This document shows positions 15,437-25,581 of a stretch of 64,000 nt of DNA, piece by piece; positions within the stretch are counted from its first letter, which is position 1; every line of letters begins with the position of its first letter. This DNA is from CAZIPE01 sp964541305 (GTDB taxonomy: Bacteria; Patescibacteriota; Saccharimonadia; Saccharimonadales; UBA7683). The position numbers were made by a program, and so were the translations under genes. The notes beneath the pieces are model-generated. The model was not told where the DNA came from and did no database searches. It saw nothing but the letters and a program-made list of their open reading frames with translations. Location of the stretch: contig CAZIPE010000001.1 of assembly GCA_964541305.1 (NCBI GenBank), positions 62,001-126,000 of the forward strand, in the 5' to 3' direction.

Positions 15437-16837
15437 TTAATAATCTTGGTCGTATGTGACCATCAATGCGCGCGATTCAAGCTGTCGTAAGGTCTCTAGG
15501 GCTACTGAGACCACAATAAGCAGTCCTGTACCTCCTATGGTCAGCTGTGAGGTTCCTAGGATACGTTCTACAAACAAGGGCAGTAGAGCAAGCAAGCCAA
15601 GACTGGTGGCTCCAAATAGGTTTAGCCGACTGACAATCTTTTTAAGATACGTTTCGGTTTGAACGCCTGGACGTACTTTTTCAATAAAACCACCTTGTTT
15701 CTGTAAATTCTCAGCTATTTCTTTAGCATTAAACACAACGCTGGTATAGAAATAGGTAAAGATAACTACGAGCGCAAAATATACTGCTGGATAGATGTAA
15801 GTGTTTACCGGATTACCCGTATTGATTTGTTGAGATCCGGGTTGGGCAAACCAGACGGTTAAGTTTTTTCCGAGTTCAGCAACCCAGGGTGTTGGATTAT
15901 TTTGAATCAGCTGTCCGACGAATTGTGGAACACTTAAGAAGGCTACCGCAAAGATGATCGGGATAACGCCAGCAGTGATGAGTTTAATAGGCAGGATAGT
16001 TGAGACGCCTCCGTAGGCGCGGTTGCCTTGCACGCGCTTAGCATAGCTCACATTAATAATACGTTGCGCTTCATTAAGTTTTACAATTAAGAAGGTGACA
16101 ATAAGTGTAGCAAGGGCAATAGCTCCTGAAATCATTAGTCCTCTACCGCTAATGGGCAAAGTAAACCAACCAAATACTTCTAGTTTTTCGTTTGAACCTG
16201 CAATAGTACCGACAAGCGTTTGTGCTGTCTTAGGAAGACCTGAAACAATTCCTGCGAATATAAGCAAACTAATACCATTACCTATTCCCTGTTCGGTCAT
16301 AAGTTCACCAATCCACATAAGAAGCATTGAACCACCAGTAAGAGCGGTTACCATAAGTACCCACTGGAAGGGGCTTGTATTAGCGGTAATATCAATCCCT
16401 AGACCCTGGCTCACTGTCGTCTGTCTAATCAGTAGCAGAATACCAACAGATTGCATGATAGCGAGTGGCAAGGCGATAATACGCGTCCACTGAGTGATTT
16501 TACGTCGCCCTACTTCACCGTCTTGCTGGAGTTCCTCAAGTTTTGGAATAGCCTTGGTCAGTAACTGCATGATAATTGAGGCGTTAATGTAGGGCCCAAG
16601 ACCCATTAACATAATAGAAAGGCTTGAAAGTGCACCACCCGAGAGTAGATCGAAAAAGCCAAGTAGTTGTTGCGAGCTAAAGGCAGTATTAATAAGTTGT
16701 TTTAGCTGACCTGGTTCCGCAATTGGAATCGGGATGTGCGAAAGAAGACGGTATACCACAATTAAAGCAACGACAATGAACAGTCGTTTCTGCATGTCTT
16801 TACTTTTGAGTGACTTACGAATTGTCTTCCAGCTCAC
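15437..16837 (-). CDS. secY: Protein translocase channel SecY
   Basis: 466 residues with ten hydrophobic helices, plug and loop motifs of the family (PIPIAEPGQL, GLGPYINASIIMQLL, YAKRVQGNR). It forms the translocation pore with SecE (125-433). The start codon is GTG with a GAGGG site six nt upstream. It follows rplO by 77 bp, as in the spc operon. The C-terminus is short. Confidence 0.97.
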   Translation of the reverse strand: MSWKTIRKSLKSKDMQKRLFIVVALIVVYRLLSHIPIPIAEPGQLKQLINTAFSSQQLLGFFDLLSGGALSSLSIMLMGLGPYINASIIMQLLTKAIPKLEELQQDGEVGRRKITQWTRIIALPLAIMQSVGILLLIRQTTVSQGLGIDITANTSPFQWVLMVTALTGGSMLLMWIGELMTEQGIGNGISLLIFAGIVSGLPKTAQTLVGTIAGSNEKLEVFGWFTLPISGRGLMISGAIALATLIVTFLIVKLNEAQRIINVSYAKRVQGNRAYGGVSTILPIKLITAGVIPIIFAVAFLSVPQFVGQLIQNNPTPWVAELGKNLTVWFAQPGSQQINTGNPVNTYIYPAVYFALVVIFTYFYTSVVFNAKEIAENLQKQGGFIEKVRPGVQTETYLKKIVSRLNLFGATSLGLLALLPLFVERILGTSQLTIGGTGLLIVVSVALETLRQLESRALMVTYDQDY

Positions 16838-16914
16838 GTTGTACCCTCTTTTACTATTTTCTGAACGGTTGGTTACTAGTATACCAAAGTATCGTCACCA
16901 CAATACGAGATGAC

Positions 16915-17388
16915 TTACTTTGTTTCCTCAACTACGTTAGCTTCACGCTGTGGAGTTGAGCTAATTTTTACGCTACCACCAGCTTTTTCGATGGCAATTA
17001 CGGCAGATGCGCTGACGCCTTGTACGGATACCGTATAGGGCTTCTTCAATTCACTATTTGTGATAATCTTAACTGCCTGGTACGGTGATCCGATCAGGCC
17101 TGCCTCGTACATAGTGAAGTTATCGGCAACTTTACCGTCAATCAACGAGAGGTTGGCAGTATAGACTACTTGTGCCTTTGTTCGCTTGCTTTTAAAGCCT
17201 TTAAGTTTAGGTGTACGCATCATTAGTGGATTTTGACCACCTTCAAAACCGGCTCGTATTTTTTTACCAGTTCGAGATTTCTGACCCTTGGTGCCACGAC
17301 CAGCAGTTTTACCTCTGCCTGCGCTAATTCCACGACCAGCGCGGACTTTGTCTGACTTCTTAGTGAGTGTGAGTTCGTTAAATTTCAT
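16915..17388 (-). CDS. rplO: Large-subunit ribosomal protein uL15
   Basis: 157 residues. The glycine/basic N-terminus has KVRAGRGISAGRGKTAGRGT and a later GFEGGQNPLMMR block; the C-terminal domain is normal. It directly abuts rpsE; rpmD (L30), normally between them, is missing. Confidence 0.97.
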   Translation of the reverse strand: MKFNELTLTKKSDKVRAGRGISAGRGKTAGRGTKGQKSRTGKKIRAGFEGGQNPLMMRTPKLKGFKSKRTKAQVVYTANLSLIDGKVADNFTMYEAGLIGSPYQAVKIITNSELKKPYTVSVQGVSASAVIAIEKAGGSVKISSTPQREANVVEETK

Positions 17389-17909
17389 TACTTTGTCTCC
17401 GCTTTAGCAGGTTTCTTGTTCTTAGCTACTAGCTTCGTTGTTGTCCATTCATCGCGAGGTTTTAGCTGAGTCAATGCTTCAATAGTAGCGTAGGCAATAT
17501 TTACTTTGTTGGTACTACCGAGCGACTTTGAAAGGATGTTGTGGATTCCCGTTACATTAACGATGGCTCGGACGGTTCCGCCGGCAATAATACCCGTACC
17601 TTCAGATGCAGGCATAAGGAGAACTTTGGCACCGCCAACCTTAGCGGTGGTTTCGTGTGGAATAGTTGCCTTAACAAGAGGAATCTCATGAAGTTGCTTT
17701 TTAGCTACAGCTGAGGCCTTAGCAATAGCAGCTTGAACATCAGCGCCCTTGGAAACACCGACGCCTACTTGATTCTTCTTATCGCCAACGACCACAAGCG
17801 CCTTAAATCTGAAGCGTCGTCCACCCTTTACCACACGTGAGACACGGTCAATTGAGATTACGGCTTCTTCAAACCCACTATCTTGTTCATTCATTCGTTT
17901 ATTATCCAT
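17388..17909 (-). CDS. rpsE: Small-subunit ribosomal protein uS5
   Basis: 173 residues: the double-stranded RNA-binding fold with RVVKGGRRFRFKALVVVGD and the second domain with VLLMPASEGTGIIAGGTVRA. It lines the mRNA entry channel and affects accuracy. Flanked by rplR and rplO, with no intergenic space. Confidence 0.97.
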   Translation of the reverse strand: MDNKRMNEQDSGFEEAVISIDRVSRVVKGGRRFRFKALVVVGDKKNQVGVGVSKGADVQAAIAKASAVAKKQLHEIPLVKATIPHETTAKVGGAKVLLMPASEGTGIIAGGTVRAIVNVTGIHNILSKSLGSTNKVNIAYATIEALTQLKPRDEWTTTKLVAKNKKPAKAETK

Positions 17910-18263
17910 CTAGAACTCCAATCCATTCTCACGGGCTGCATCTGCAATTGATGCAAGTCTTTTTTGGTATGCTCGTCCATTTCGGTCAAATACCACATGA
18001 TTAATTTTCGCCTTCTTTGCTTTTTGGGCAATCTCTTTACCAATAATAGCTGCCTGCTCGCTGAGTGAGCCAGTGTCCTTCATGTTTGCACTTGAAGCTG
18101 AGACGAGGGTAATGCCTTTTGTATCATCAATAATTTGTACAGTGACATACCTATTACTGAACGTTACGCTCATACGTGGGCGTTCAGGAGTGCCGCTGAC
18201 TTTACTGCGCACGCGGTTTTTGCGTAGCGTGCGATTCTTTTGTGCGTGTTCTAATCTATTCAT
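17910..18263 (-). CDS. rplR: Large-subunit ribosomal protein uL18
   Basis: 117 residues; core motifs RPRMSVTFSNRYVTVQIID and VVFDRNGRAYQKR. It binds 5S rRNA together with L5. Abuts rplF and rpsE. Confidence 0.97.
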   Translation of the reverse strand: MNRLEHAQKNRTLRKNRVRSKVSGTPERPRMSVTFSNRYVTVQIIDDTKGITLVSASSANMKDTGSLSEQAAIIGKEIAQKAKKAKINHVVFDRNGRAYQKRLASIADAARENGLEF

Positions 18264-18799
18264 TATTTTGCTCCCGTCTTTCCAGCCTTGCGAAGCACGT
18301 GTTCGTCGCTATATTTAATACCCTTGCCCTTATAAGGCTCTGGTTTCTTAAATTCTCGTATATCAGCAGCCACTTGGCCAACTTGCTGTTTGCTAATACC
18401 GGAAACTGAAATAACATTCTTATCAACTGACAGCGTAATACCTTCAGGTGCTTCAAATGGTACCTCGTGCGAAAATCCAAGGTTCATAATTAACTTCTGG
18501 CCTTGTAAGTTAACCTTGAAGCCGACACCGTTTACTTCTAACTTCTTTTCGAAGCCAGTTGTAACGCCGGTAACCATATTCTGGATAAGTGATCGCATAA
18601 GACCATGCTGTGACCGAGATAGTTTTTCGTCGCTTTTTCGAACAACAAGTACCTGTTGTTCTTCAACGCTGACGGTAACTTCTGGAAGTATCGTCTCTTG
18701 CAAAGCTCCCTTAGGACCAGTCACTTTCACAACGTTTCCTTCGACCGTGATTGTCACACCAGCAGGTATCTCCACTGGCTGTTTTCCGATTCGACTCAT
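18263..18799 (-). CDS. rplF: Large-subunit ribosomal protein uL6
   Basis: 178 residues, two similar domains. Starts SRIGKQPVEIPAGV and ends with the conserved KKPEPYKGKGIKY region. It sits near the factor-binding site of the 50S subunit. 24 bp from rpsH. Confidence 0.97.
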   Translation of the reverse strand: MSRIGKQPVEIPAGVTITVEGNVVKVTGPKGALQETILPEVTVSVEEQQVLVVRKSDEKLSRSQHGLMRSLIQNMVTGVTTGFEKKLEVNGVGFKVNLQGQKLIMNLGFSHEVPFEAPEGITLSVDKNVISVSGISKQQVGQVAADIREFKKPEPYKGKGIKYSDEHVLRKAGKTGAK

Positions 18800-18823
18800 A
18801 TTATTTCTCTTTCCTATTCATTA

Positions 18824-19219
18824 CTAATACACCTTACAGATAAGTTCACCGCCAAGTTTGTGCTTGATTGCTTCGAATCCGCTCATAACACCCTTACTGG
18901 TTGAAATAAGCACAATACCTCGTCCATTTTTAACGCGCGGGATCTCTCGAGCGCCTACATAGTAACGACGGCCAGGCTTACTCATGCGTGAAATTTCAGT
19001 TATAGGAGCGTTCGTTCCTGGCTTATTAATACTGATGATAATCTGATTGCGAGGACTGCCTTTTTCAATGACAACCTTATCCAAATAACCATTTTTCATA
19101 AGTTGACGAGCAACGGTTTCTTTCATATTTGAATGAGGAACACGTACTTCGTGTTTACCAACGCTTATGGCGTTTCTGATTCGAGTGAGCATATCTGCAA
19201 TTGGGTCTGTTGATTCCAT
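18824..19219 (-). CDS. rpsH: Small-subunit ribosomal protein uS8
   Basis: 131 residues; DPIADMLTRIRNAISVGK at the start and the C-terminal GIVLISTSKGVMS block. It binds the central domain of 16S rRNA and in E. coli represses the spc operon. Confidence 0.97.
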   Translation of the reverse strand: MESTDPIADMLTRIRNAISVGKHEVRVPHSNMKETVARQLMKNGYLDKVVIEKGSPRNQIIISINKPGTNAPITEISRMSKPGRRYYVGAREIPRVKNGRGIVLISTSKGVMSGFEAIKHKLGGELICKVY

Positions 19220-19230
19220 AGTATTCCTTT

Positions 19231-19500
19231 CTACCAGCTCGACTTCGTTACGCCAGGTATTTCACCTTGACTTGCATGTTTTCTAAAGGCAATCCGGCTT
19301 AGACCGAAGGTACGCATGTATCCGCGTGGTCGACCAGTTTCAGAGCAGCGATTTTTTCGACGGGTAGGACTTGAATTACGAGGCAATTTGGCTAGACCAT
19401 CAAGATCACCAATTTTCTTCAGTTCAGCTCGCTTTGCAGCATACTTTTCAATCATTTTCTCTCGCTTGAGATCTCGTGCAATGCTAGATTTCTTTGCCAT
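19231..19500 (-). CDS. rpsN: Small-subunit ribosomal protein uS14, long zinc-free form
   Basis: 89 residues: the long form without the CxxC pairs. The conserved C-terminal block [20 protein letters not shown] is present and it ends in SSW. It binds the 3' major domain of 16S rRNA. Confidence 0.97.
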   Translation of the reverse strand: MAKKSSIARDLKREKMIEKYAAKRAELKKIGDLDGLAKLPRNSSPTRRKNRCSETGRPRGYMRTFGLSRIAFRKHASQGEIPGVTKSSW

Positions 19501-20078
19501 TACTTCAGCTCCTTTTCAAATGGAATACCGAAACTCTCAAGCAGGGCGCGTGAACGTTCTGGTGAGCCATTTTCTATTACAAAATTAATCTGCATACCGT
19601 GAGTCTGGGCAACATCTTCGAAGCTCAGTTCAGGAAATACTGATTGTTCAGTGATACCGAGGCTGTAATTACCTGCTTTATCAAAAGCCTTCTTGCTGAC
19701 ACCGTGAAAGTCACGCACACGAGGAAGGACGATATTAGTAAGACGATCAAGGAATTCATACATTCTCTCGTCACGGAGTGTTACTTTCATGCCGATAGTA
19801 TTCATTCCTTTTCGAATCTTAAAACTGGCAATTGATTTCTTAGCCATAATATCAACTGGCTGTTGACCAGTGATTTTTCGTAGGGTGGTTCGAACAGTTT
19901 CGAACATCTTTTTATCGTCTTTTGCTCGCCCCATACCAACATTGATTGTAATTTTCTCGAGGCGCGGTACTTCATGTACATTCTTCAGCGAAAGAGTCTT
20001 TTTAAGATCTGCTCGCAACTGAGAGTTGTACTGAGTCTTTAGACGTGGCGTCATAACGGCGCTCGTATCTTTACTCAT
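19500..20078 (-). CDS. rplE: Large-subunit ribosomal protein uL5
   Basis: 192 residues, slightly longer than the usual 178-180 because of an N-terminal extension. Family blocks [14 protein letters not shown] and [11 protein letters not shown] are clear. It links 5S rRNA to the central protuberance. 4-bp overlap with rplX. Confidence 0.97.
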   Translation of the reverse strand: MSKDTSAVMTPRLKTQYNSQLRADLKKTLSLKNVHEVPRLEKITINVGMGRAKDDKKMFETVRTTLRKITGQQPVDIMAKKSIASFKIRKGMNTIGMKVTLRDERMYEFLDRLTNIVLPRVRDFHGVSKKAFDKAGNYSLGITEQSVFPELSFEDVAQTHGMQINFVIENGSPERSRALLESFGIPFEKELK

Positions 20079-20401
20079 GAGTCTATCTCCTTGTTATTTG
20101 CTTGTTTATACACACGAATCTTGCTGCCATCCTTTTTAAATTCATAGCCAACTTTAGAAACTGTATTCTTTTTTGTCGGATGTACTAAAGCCACCTTGCT
20201 TGCGTCAATAGGCTTATGCACTTCGATGATTCCGCCTTGAGGGCTCGTCATGCTTGGCTTGTTATGTCGCTTAACAATGTTAATGCCTTCTACTTTAACC
20301 ATATTCTTCTTAGGATACGTCGCAACAACCTTTGCTGTTTCGCCTTTATGGCTGCCTGAAATAATCTTTACGCTATCACCTCGCTTAATTCGCATACTCA
20401 T
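20075..20401 (-). CDS. rplX: Large-subunit ribosomal protein uL24
   Basis: 108 residues with the KOW motif RIKRGDSVKIISGSHKGETA and the VEGINIVKRHNKP block. An assembly initiator near the exit tunnel. Confidence 0.97.
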   Translation of the reverse strand: MSMRIKRGDSVKIISGSHKGETAKVVATYPKKNMVKVEGINIVKRHNKPSMTSPQGGIIEVHKPIDASKVALVHPTKKNTVSKVGYEFKKDGSKIRVYKQANNKEIDS

Positions 20402-20769
20402 TAGAGTACCTCCGGAGCTAAGCTTATGATTTTACTGAAGCCACGATCGCGTAGTTCACGAGGCACGGGCCCGAAGATACGTGTACCTTTAGGTAGTTTG
20501 TCGTCACCAATAATCACCGCAGCATTGTCATCAAAACTGATAGTAGAACCATCTTTACGACGAATCGTGTTCTTGGTACGGACCACCACAGCATGGACTA
20601 CGCTCTTCTTCTTAACAGTTCCAGTCGGATTAGCTTGTTTTACTGTTGCAACTATCTCGTCACCTATACCTGCATAGCGTTTACGTGAGCCACCGAGTAC
20701 ACGAATACAAAGCAGTTCTTTCGCGCCGCTATTATCGGTTACTTTTAATCGAGTTTCTTGTTGGATCAT
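20401..20769 (-). CDS. rplN: Large-subunit ribosomal protein uL14
   Basis: 122 residues, exactly the family length. Starts [20 protein letters not shown]; contains the [13 protein letters not shown] block. It forms an inter-subunit bridge. Overlaps rpsQ by 4 bp. Confidence 0.97.
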   Translation of the reverse strand: MIQQETRLKVTDNSGAKELLCIRVLGGSRKRYAGIGDEIVATVKQANPTGTVKKKSVVHAVVVRTKNTIRRKDGSTISFDDNAAVIIGDDKLPKGTRIFGPVPRELRDRGFSKIISLAPEVL

Positions 20770-21032
20770 GCGACCACCTCTTCTGCAGCGCCTTCTTTAC
20801 GCTCAACAATAGAATCGAGCTTAAATGTTTTGTGACGGCTGATAGGTCGGGTTTCAACAACTGCAACTACATCGCCAACTTGCGCTTCATTCTTTTCGTC
20901 GTGAACCTGATACTTTTTGCTGACACTATATTGTTTACGATAAATAGGGTGTGTTTTTCGCACCTCGGTCTTAATAACAATTGTCTTGTTTTGAATATCA
21001 GAAACTACTGTTCCAGTCATACGTCGTGCCAT
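20766..21032 (-). CDS. rpsQ: Small-subunit ribosomal protein uS17
   Basis: 88 residues, OB fold with [17 protein letters not shown] and [16 protein letters not shown]. Binds 16S rRNA early in assembly. Abuts rpmC. Confidence 0.97.
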   Translation of the reverse strand: MARRMTGTVVSDIQNKTIVIKTEVRKTHPIYRKQYSVSKKYQVHDEKNEAQVGDVVAVVETRPISRHKTFKLDSIVERKEGAAEEVVA

Positions 21033-21268
21033 TACTTGTTCTCCTTTGTGCTCGTAGATTGAGCTTCTGTCGTCATTTGAGTAACTAGGGTATGTGCCTG
21101 CGCAATTGAACGGCGTAGTTCACCCAACTGATGCGTTTGCTTAGATTTACCTGACTGAAGCTCAAGTAGCAATGAAGTACGATCTTTCTTGAGGGATTCA
21201 ATATAGGCAGTCAGTTCAGCTGGTTTCTTGGTACGCATCTCTTTACCTGTAAGGGTCTTGATTTTCAT
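21032..21268 (-). CDS. rpmC: Large-subunit ribosomal protein uL29
   Basis: 78 residues; two-helix hairpin protein with [20 protein letters not shown]. It lies at the tunnel exit near the SRP and trigger factor docking site. Abuts rplP. Confidence 0.95.
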   Translation of the reverse strand: MKIKTLTGKEMRTKKPAELTAYIESLKKDRTSLLLELQSGKSKQTHQLGELRRSIAQAHTLVTQMTTEAQSTSTKENK

Positions 21269-21684
21269 TATGACTGCTCCCTTATGACAAACTTAGTTTT
21301 AACAGGTAGCTTGTGTGCAGCAAGTCGCATAGCCTCGCGAGCTTGTGCCTCATCTACGCCACGACCCATTTCGAATAAAACAGTGCCAGGTTTAACTTTT
21401 GCAACGAAGAACTCAGGGTTACCTTTACCGCTACCCATTTTCACATCCTGTGGTTTTCGTGTTACGGGAGTGTGAGGGAAAATACGAATCCATACTTTAC
21501 CACCACGTTTGACGTAACGAGTCATCGCCTGACGTGCAGATTCAATCTGACGTGAGGTAATGCGCTCGGCGTCCATGCTGACCAAACCATAGTCACCAAA
21601 GGCAATGTAGTTACCACTGGTAGCTATACCACGGTTTTTGCCCTTGCGTACCTTTCGGAACTTAGTTTTTTTTGGAAGTAACAT
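21268..21684 (-). CDS. rplP: Large-subunit ribosomal protein uL16
   Basis: 138 residues. Contains the [20 protein letters not shown] start region, [20 protein letters not shown] and [19 protein letters not shown]. It organises the A-site side of the peptidyl-transferase centre. Confidence 0.97.
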   Translation of the reverse strand: MLLPKKTKFRKVRKGKNRGIATSGNYIAFGDYGLVSMDAERITSRQIESARQAMTRYVKRGGKVWIRIFPHTPVTRKPQDVKMGSGKGNPEFFVAKVKPGTVLFEMGRGVDEAQAREAMRLAAHKLPVKTKFVIREQS

Positions 21685-21687
21685 AGT

Positions 21688-22317
21688 TTATGCCTCGCCC
21701 TTATAAATCCATACTTTAACACCGATAATACCGCTACTTGGGTATTTAGCCTTTGCGCCGTGGTAATCAATATCTGCTCGCAGAGTGTGGAGTGGTACAC
21801 TGCCTTCAATATGCTTTTCTCGACGTGACATTTCAGCGCCCATTAAACGTCCCGCAACTTCGATTCTAATACCTTTAGCACCAGCACGCATGGTTGCAGC
21901 AGCAGTCATCTTAACCGCTCGTCTAAATGCAATGCGTCGTTCGAGCTGACGGGCAATGTTCTCAGCCACAATCTTGGCTGACAACTCTGGTCGCTTAACT
22001 TCTTCAATGTTCACACGAACCTGAGTCATAAAGATATTCTCAGCAAGTACCCTGATTTCACCAGCCCCTGAGCCACCTCTGCCAATGACTACACCAGCTT
22101 TTGATGTATGAATAGTAATAGTTACAAGGTTTGGTGAGCGTTCAATATCGATGCGATCAATGACAGCACGAGTTTCGAACTTAGCTTCAATTTCTTTACG
22201 GAGCTTAAGATCTTGGTTAAGGAATGTCGCGTAGTCTTTTTTGCCAGCAAACCACTTGCTTCGCCATTGCTTATTGACCTGAAGTCGCATGCTAATTGGA
22301 TTTACTTTTTGACCCAT
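21688..22317 (-). CDS. rpsC: Small-subunit ribosomal protein uS3
   Basis: 209 residues. A KH domain carries VVIGRGGSGAGEIRVLAE and the C-terminal domain has AGRLMGAEMSRREKHIEGS. It is part of the mRNA entry helicase site. Slightly shorter than E. coli S3 at the C-terminus. Confidence 0.97.
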   Translation of the reverse strand: MGQKVNPISMRLQVNKQWRSKWFAGKKDYATFLNQDLKLRKEIEAKFETRAVIDRIDIERSPNLVTITIHTSKAGVVIGRGGSGAGEIRVLAENIFMTQVRVNIEEVKRPELSAKIVAENIARQLERRIAFRRAVKMTAAATMRAGAKGIRIEVAGRLMGAEMSRREKHIEGSVPLHTLRADIDYHGAKAKYPSSGIIGVKVWIYKGEA

Positions 22318-22706
22318 TATTTGGTCTCCTTCTTGGTCGTAACCTTAGCTTTTGGTCGAGGTTTTTCTTCACCAGATACAATAACGGTTACATGAGTAGT
22401 ACGTTTCTGATACGGATGCGCAGAGCCACGAGCCACGGGGCGGAACCGCTTCATTCGTGGGCCAGGACTGACGTGAAGGTCGGTAATAAGCAAGTCATCT
22501 CCCTTAGCATTGTGATTGTGTGTCGCATTTGCTTTTGCACTATTAATAGCTTTAATGACAGGGCCAGCAGCGCGACGGGGAGTATGTTCTAAGATTACCA
22601 AGGCATCTTCAACAGTACGTCCACGGACAAGTGAAGCAACCTCACCAATTTTTCGGGGAGTCATCTGAATACCTTTAGCCTGAGCCTTGATAGAGATAGT
22701 AGCCAT
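22317..22706 (-). CDS. rplV: Large-subunit ribosomal protein uL22
   Basis: 129 residues: MTPRKIGEVASLVRGR and the tunnel-loop block GPRMKRFRPVARGSAHPYQK. The loop lines the exit tunnel. A short Lys/Thr tail ends the protein. Confidence 0.97.
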   Translation of the reverse strand: MATISIKAQAKGIQMTPRKIGEVASLVRGRTVEDALVILEHTPRRAAGPVIKAINSAKANATHNHNAKGDDLLITDLHVSPGPRMKRFRPVARGSAHPYQKRTTHVTVIVSGEEKPRPKAKVTTKKETK

Positions 22707-22969
22707 TATTTCGCCTTGCCTCCGTGCTTACGGAACTTACGGGTAGGAGAAAACTCACCAAGTTTATGACCAACCATGTTTTCACTCACAAATACCGGGA
22801 CATGAACCTTACCATTATGAACCGCAATTGTTCGGCCAACCATTTCTGGAGTAATTGAACAGGCGCGCGCCCATGTCTTAATAACGGTTCTATCATCAGC
22901 ACCCAAGGCTGCAACTTTCTTAGCAAGCTTCGGGTCTACGAATGGTCCTTTTTTCAGTGATCTACTCAT
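22706..22969 (-). CDS. rpsS: Small-subunit ribosomal protein uS19
   Basis: 87 residues: [17 protein letters not shown] at the start and [18 protein letters not shown] at the end. It binds the head of the 30S subunit with S13. Confidence 0.97.
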   Translation of the reverse strand: MSRSLKKGPFVDPKLAKKVAALGADDRTVIKTWARACSITPEMVGRTIAVHNGKVHVPVFVSENMVGHKLGEFSPTRKFRKHGGKAK

Positions 22970-23808
22970 TATTTCTTCCTCTTAGCCTGGTGGCGGCTTC
23001 TTATAATAGATTTATTAGTTCGCTTATTGCGTCGAGTCTTAGTACCAAGTGTTGGTTTACCCCAAGGAGTCTTCGGCTGTCCACCAATACCGTGCGCACC
23101 ACCATCACCACCACCATGTGGGTGATCTACGGCATTCATAACTACACCACGAACGGATGGGCGGAATCCGAGATGTCGTTTGCGGCCTGCTGAACCAATC
23201 TTAACGTTCTGATGTTGTTCATTACCTACGGCACCAATAGTCGCCATACATTCAAGCTGTACCGTGCGTACTTCACCGCTTGGTAGTTTAATCTGTGCTA
23301 AATCACCTTCTTTGGCTGTAAGTTGAGCTTTTACACCAGCGCTTCGCACGATTTGCGCACCACGACCCGGCTGGAGTTCAATACCATGGACAAAGGTACC
23401 GGCAGGAATGCTTCGAAGTGGAAGCCTGTTACCCGGTTCAATAGCAGATTTTTCACCAACTGAGATAACCTGACCAACTTTCATGCCGTTACCAGCAAGA
23501 ATGTAGTGATAGACATTTTTCTGATCTTTAATACGAGCGATACGAGCTGATCGGTTTGGATCGTATTCAATAGCCTCAATTGTTGCCGACTCAATGTTGA
23601 GCTGAGAAAAGTTCATTATTCGGTAAAAACGCTTTGCTCCACCACCGCGATGTCGAGTAGTGATTCTACCCTGATTATTGCGACCATTGGTACGTCGTTT
23701 AATAACAATAAGTGACTTGAGAGGTTTCTTGGTCGTAACCTGTGAAAGGTCTTGCGTTGTCATGCCTCTTCGGCCAGGAGTAGTTGGTTTGTAAGGGGTA
23801 ACAGCCAT
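22969..23808 (-). CDS. rplB: Large-subunit ribosomal protein uL2
   Basis: 279 residues, standard size. The C-terminal block [19 protein letters not shown] contains the conserved His close to the peptidyl-transferase centre. The RNA-binding core [19 protein letters not shown] is also clear. Confidence 0.98.
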   Translation of the reverse strand: MAVTPYKPTTPGRRGMTTQDLSQVTTKKPLKSLIVIKRRTNGRNNQGRITTRHRGGGAKRFYRIMNFSQLNIESATIEAIEYDPNRSARIARIKDQKNVYHYILAGNGMKVGQVISVGEKSAIEPGNRLPLRSIPAGTFVHGIELQPGRGAQIVRSAGVKAQLTAKEGDLAQIKLPSGEVRTVQLECMATIGAVGNEQHQNVKIGSAGRKRHLGFRPSVRGVVMNAVDHPHGGGDGGAHGIGGQPKTPWGKPTLGTKTRRNKRTNKSIIRSRHQAKRKK

Positions 23809-24158
23809 TACTTCTTCTCCTTCTTCTTTGCAGCTTTTTCGGCTTTAGCGACAGCTTTTTCTTCTTCTTCAAAAATCTTAATGCTATCACCATCTTTTAA
23901 GCGGACGTAGGCTTTCTTAATATCGTTTCGCTTACCCATAATCGGACGGGCCTTACGATTACCAAGTCGGACTGAGCGGGCAACTTTACCATTTTGTACA
24001 ATGATATTCACATCAGTAACAGTAACCTTAAACTGCTCCTGGACCGCTTCTTTAACTTGCATCTTGTTGGCTGCGGTTGGTACCACAAATACATATGTCT
24101 GATTCATGACACTTTGCTGGTAAGCTTTTTCGCTCATTCGTGGCTTAAGATCTATCAT
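23808..24158 (-). CDS. rplW: Large-subunit ribosomal protein uL23
   Basis: 116 residues from the ATG at 24158, which overlaps the rplD stop as ATGA and has AGGAG seven nt upstream; an earlier in-frame start at 24176 is less likely. LKPRMSEKAYQQSVMNQTYV is the family start. The C-terminal tail is an unusual Glu/Lys/Ala run. L23 docks trigger factor and SRP. Confidence 0.95.
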   Translation of the reverse strand: MIDLKPRMSEKAYQQSVMNQTYVFVVPTAANKMQVKEAVQEQFKVTVTDVNIIVQNGKVARSVRLGNRKARPIMGKRNDIKKAYVRLKDGDSIKIFEEEEKAVAKAEKAAKKKEKK

Positions 24159-24805
24159 TTCTTTTCTCCTAACCACTCAGCGACCATATCGACAGCCTTT
24201 TTTGTAATAAGGATGTTATCAGCATTTAAAATGTCATACACATTAAGATATGAAGCTTGAACTACTTTGACATCAGATATGTTACGAGTAGAACGTTCAA
24301 CCATAGCATCTTTTTGGTCAACAACCAGGAGAGTGTTTCTCTCGAGTTTATGCTTAGCAATAAGATCAAGCGTTACTTTAACTTTACCGTCCTTAGATAC
24401 AAAGCTATCAATAACGGTAACTTTCTTGGCTTTATTCGAAATACTAAGGGCTTGACGAATCGCTTGGCGCTTTTGAGCAACCGGAAGAGTTTTTGAGTAG
24501 TTTTCATTACCTGTTGGACCAAAGACAATACCACCACCGCGCCAGATAGGGTTTCTGCTGGAACCAAATCGGGCCCGTCCTGTACCTTTTTGACGCCATG
24601 GTTTTTTACCACCACCGCGAACAAGTCCTCGTGTTTTGGTTACGGCAAGGTTACCGCGTCCATTAGCAAGATAGGCCTGGTAAGCGCGTTGTAATAGTTC
24701 GTGGTTATTAACTTCAACAGAGAATACATCCTTAGGAAGTACTGTTGTCGTGGAAGACGCTTTAGCCTTAGGAGTAGTCTTGGTAGTTACTTTTGCTTCT
24801 GCCAT
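24155..24805 (-). CDS. rplD: Large-subunit ribosomal protein uL4
   Basis: 216 residues with an Ala/Thr/Lys-rich N-terminal extension. The tunnel-loop block TRGLVRGGGKKPWRQKGTGR is perfect. In E. coli L4 represses the S10 operon; no matching leader could be confirmed here. Confidence 0.97.
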   Translation of the reverse strand: MAEAKVTTKTTPKAKASSTTTVLPKDVFSVEVNNHELLQRAYQAYLANGRGNLAVTKTRGLVRGGGKKPWRQKGTGRARFGSSRNPIWRGGGIVFGPTGNENYSKTLPVAQKRQAIRQALSISNKAKKVTVIDSFVSKDGKVKVTLDLIAKHKLERNTLLVVDQKDAMVERSTRNISDVKVVQASYLNVYDILNADNILITKKAVDMVAEWLGEKK

Positions 24806-24806
24806 A

Positions 24807-25430
24807 TTATGCCCCTACCACCACAACACTACCTTTTTTGGGACCGGGTACTGCACCGGTAACCCCAAGTAGGTTCTTTGCTTCATCAATAAAAGCTACT
24901 TGAAGGCCGGATACTGTCACACGTTCGTGACCCATATGACCCGCCATACGCTTACCTTTGAAGACTTTCTGTGGATACATCGAACCGATTGAACCAGGAC
25001 GACGTACCATTCCATTACCACCATGAGTACTCGCACTGGTAGCAAAGTTATGTCGCTTTACAGTACCCGCGAAACCCTTTCCTTTGCTGGTGCCAGTGAC
25101 TTTTACCATGTCTCCAATGCTAAATTCTGAAACAGAAAAAGAGGAGCCTACTTTCATTTGCTCCTCATCTTCAACTTTTACGTTACGGAATTCGCGAATC
25201 ATTCGTGGTGCGAGTGCCTTATCTGCTTTTGCAACGTGCCCAGCCACCGGTTTGCTCGTATTCTTACCACCACCAACTGCCACTTGAACGGCATCATAAC
25301 CATCAGTTTCAGTTGTTTTAATTTGAGTTATTACACAAGGACCTGCTTGCAGGATTGTTACGGGCGTAAGTGTTCCATCCTCAGCGAGGATCTGTGTCAT
25401 ACCTAATTTTGTGCCCAATAGTGCCTTCAT
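24807..25430 (-). CDS. rplC: Large-subunit ribosomal protein uL3
   Basis: 207 residues from the ATG at 25430 ([13 protein letters not shown]), which has AAGGA just upstream; an in-frame start nine codons earlier (25457) is less likely. [20 protein letters not shown] is the tip loop near the peptidyl-transferase centre. First gene of the S10/spc block here; rpsJ is split off upstream. Confidence 0.97.
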   Translation of the reverse strand: MKALLGTKLGMTQILAEDGTLTPVTILQAGPCVITQIKTTETDGYDAVQVAVGGGKNTSKPVAGHVAKADKALAPRMIREFRNVKVEDEEQMKVGSSFSVSEFSIGDMVKVTGTSKGKGFAGTVKRHNFATSASTHGGNGMVRRPGSIGSMYPQKVFKGKRMAGHMGHERVTVSGLQVAFIDEAKNLLGVTGAVPGPKKGSVVVVGA

Positions 25431-25548
25431 ATAATCCTTGTTTTTACCTTTTAGCATATAAAAATCTTGGGCTACCTGTGGTTTCTTATATTTTTTGTAT
25501 AGACCTTCAGATGTGCCAAGTGCTAAAGAAGCATAAAGTTACCAAGTA

Positions 25549-25578
25549 AGTGTATCAGATAAGCTGAACTGGTGTCAA
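25549..25578 (-). promoter_or_regulatory. Promoter of the rplC-spc ribosomal operon
   Basis: TTGACA (25573-25578), 18 bp, TACACT (25549-25554). It implies a leader of about 110 nt before rplC, a place where autoregulation could act. Confidence 0.7.
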
Positions 25579-25581
25579 CAG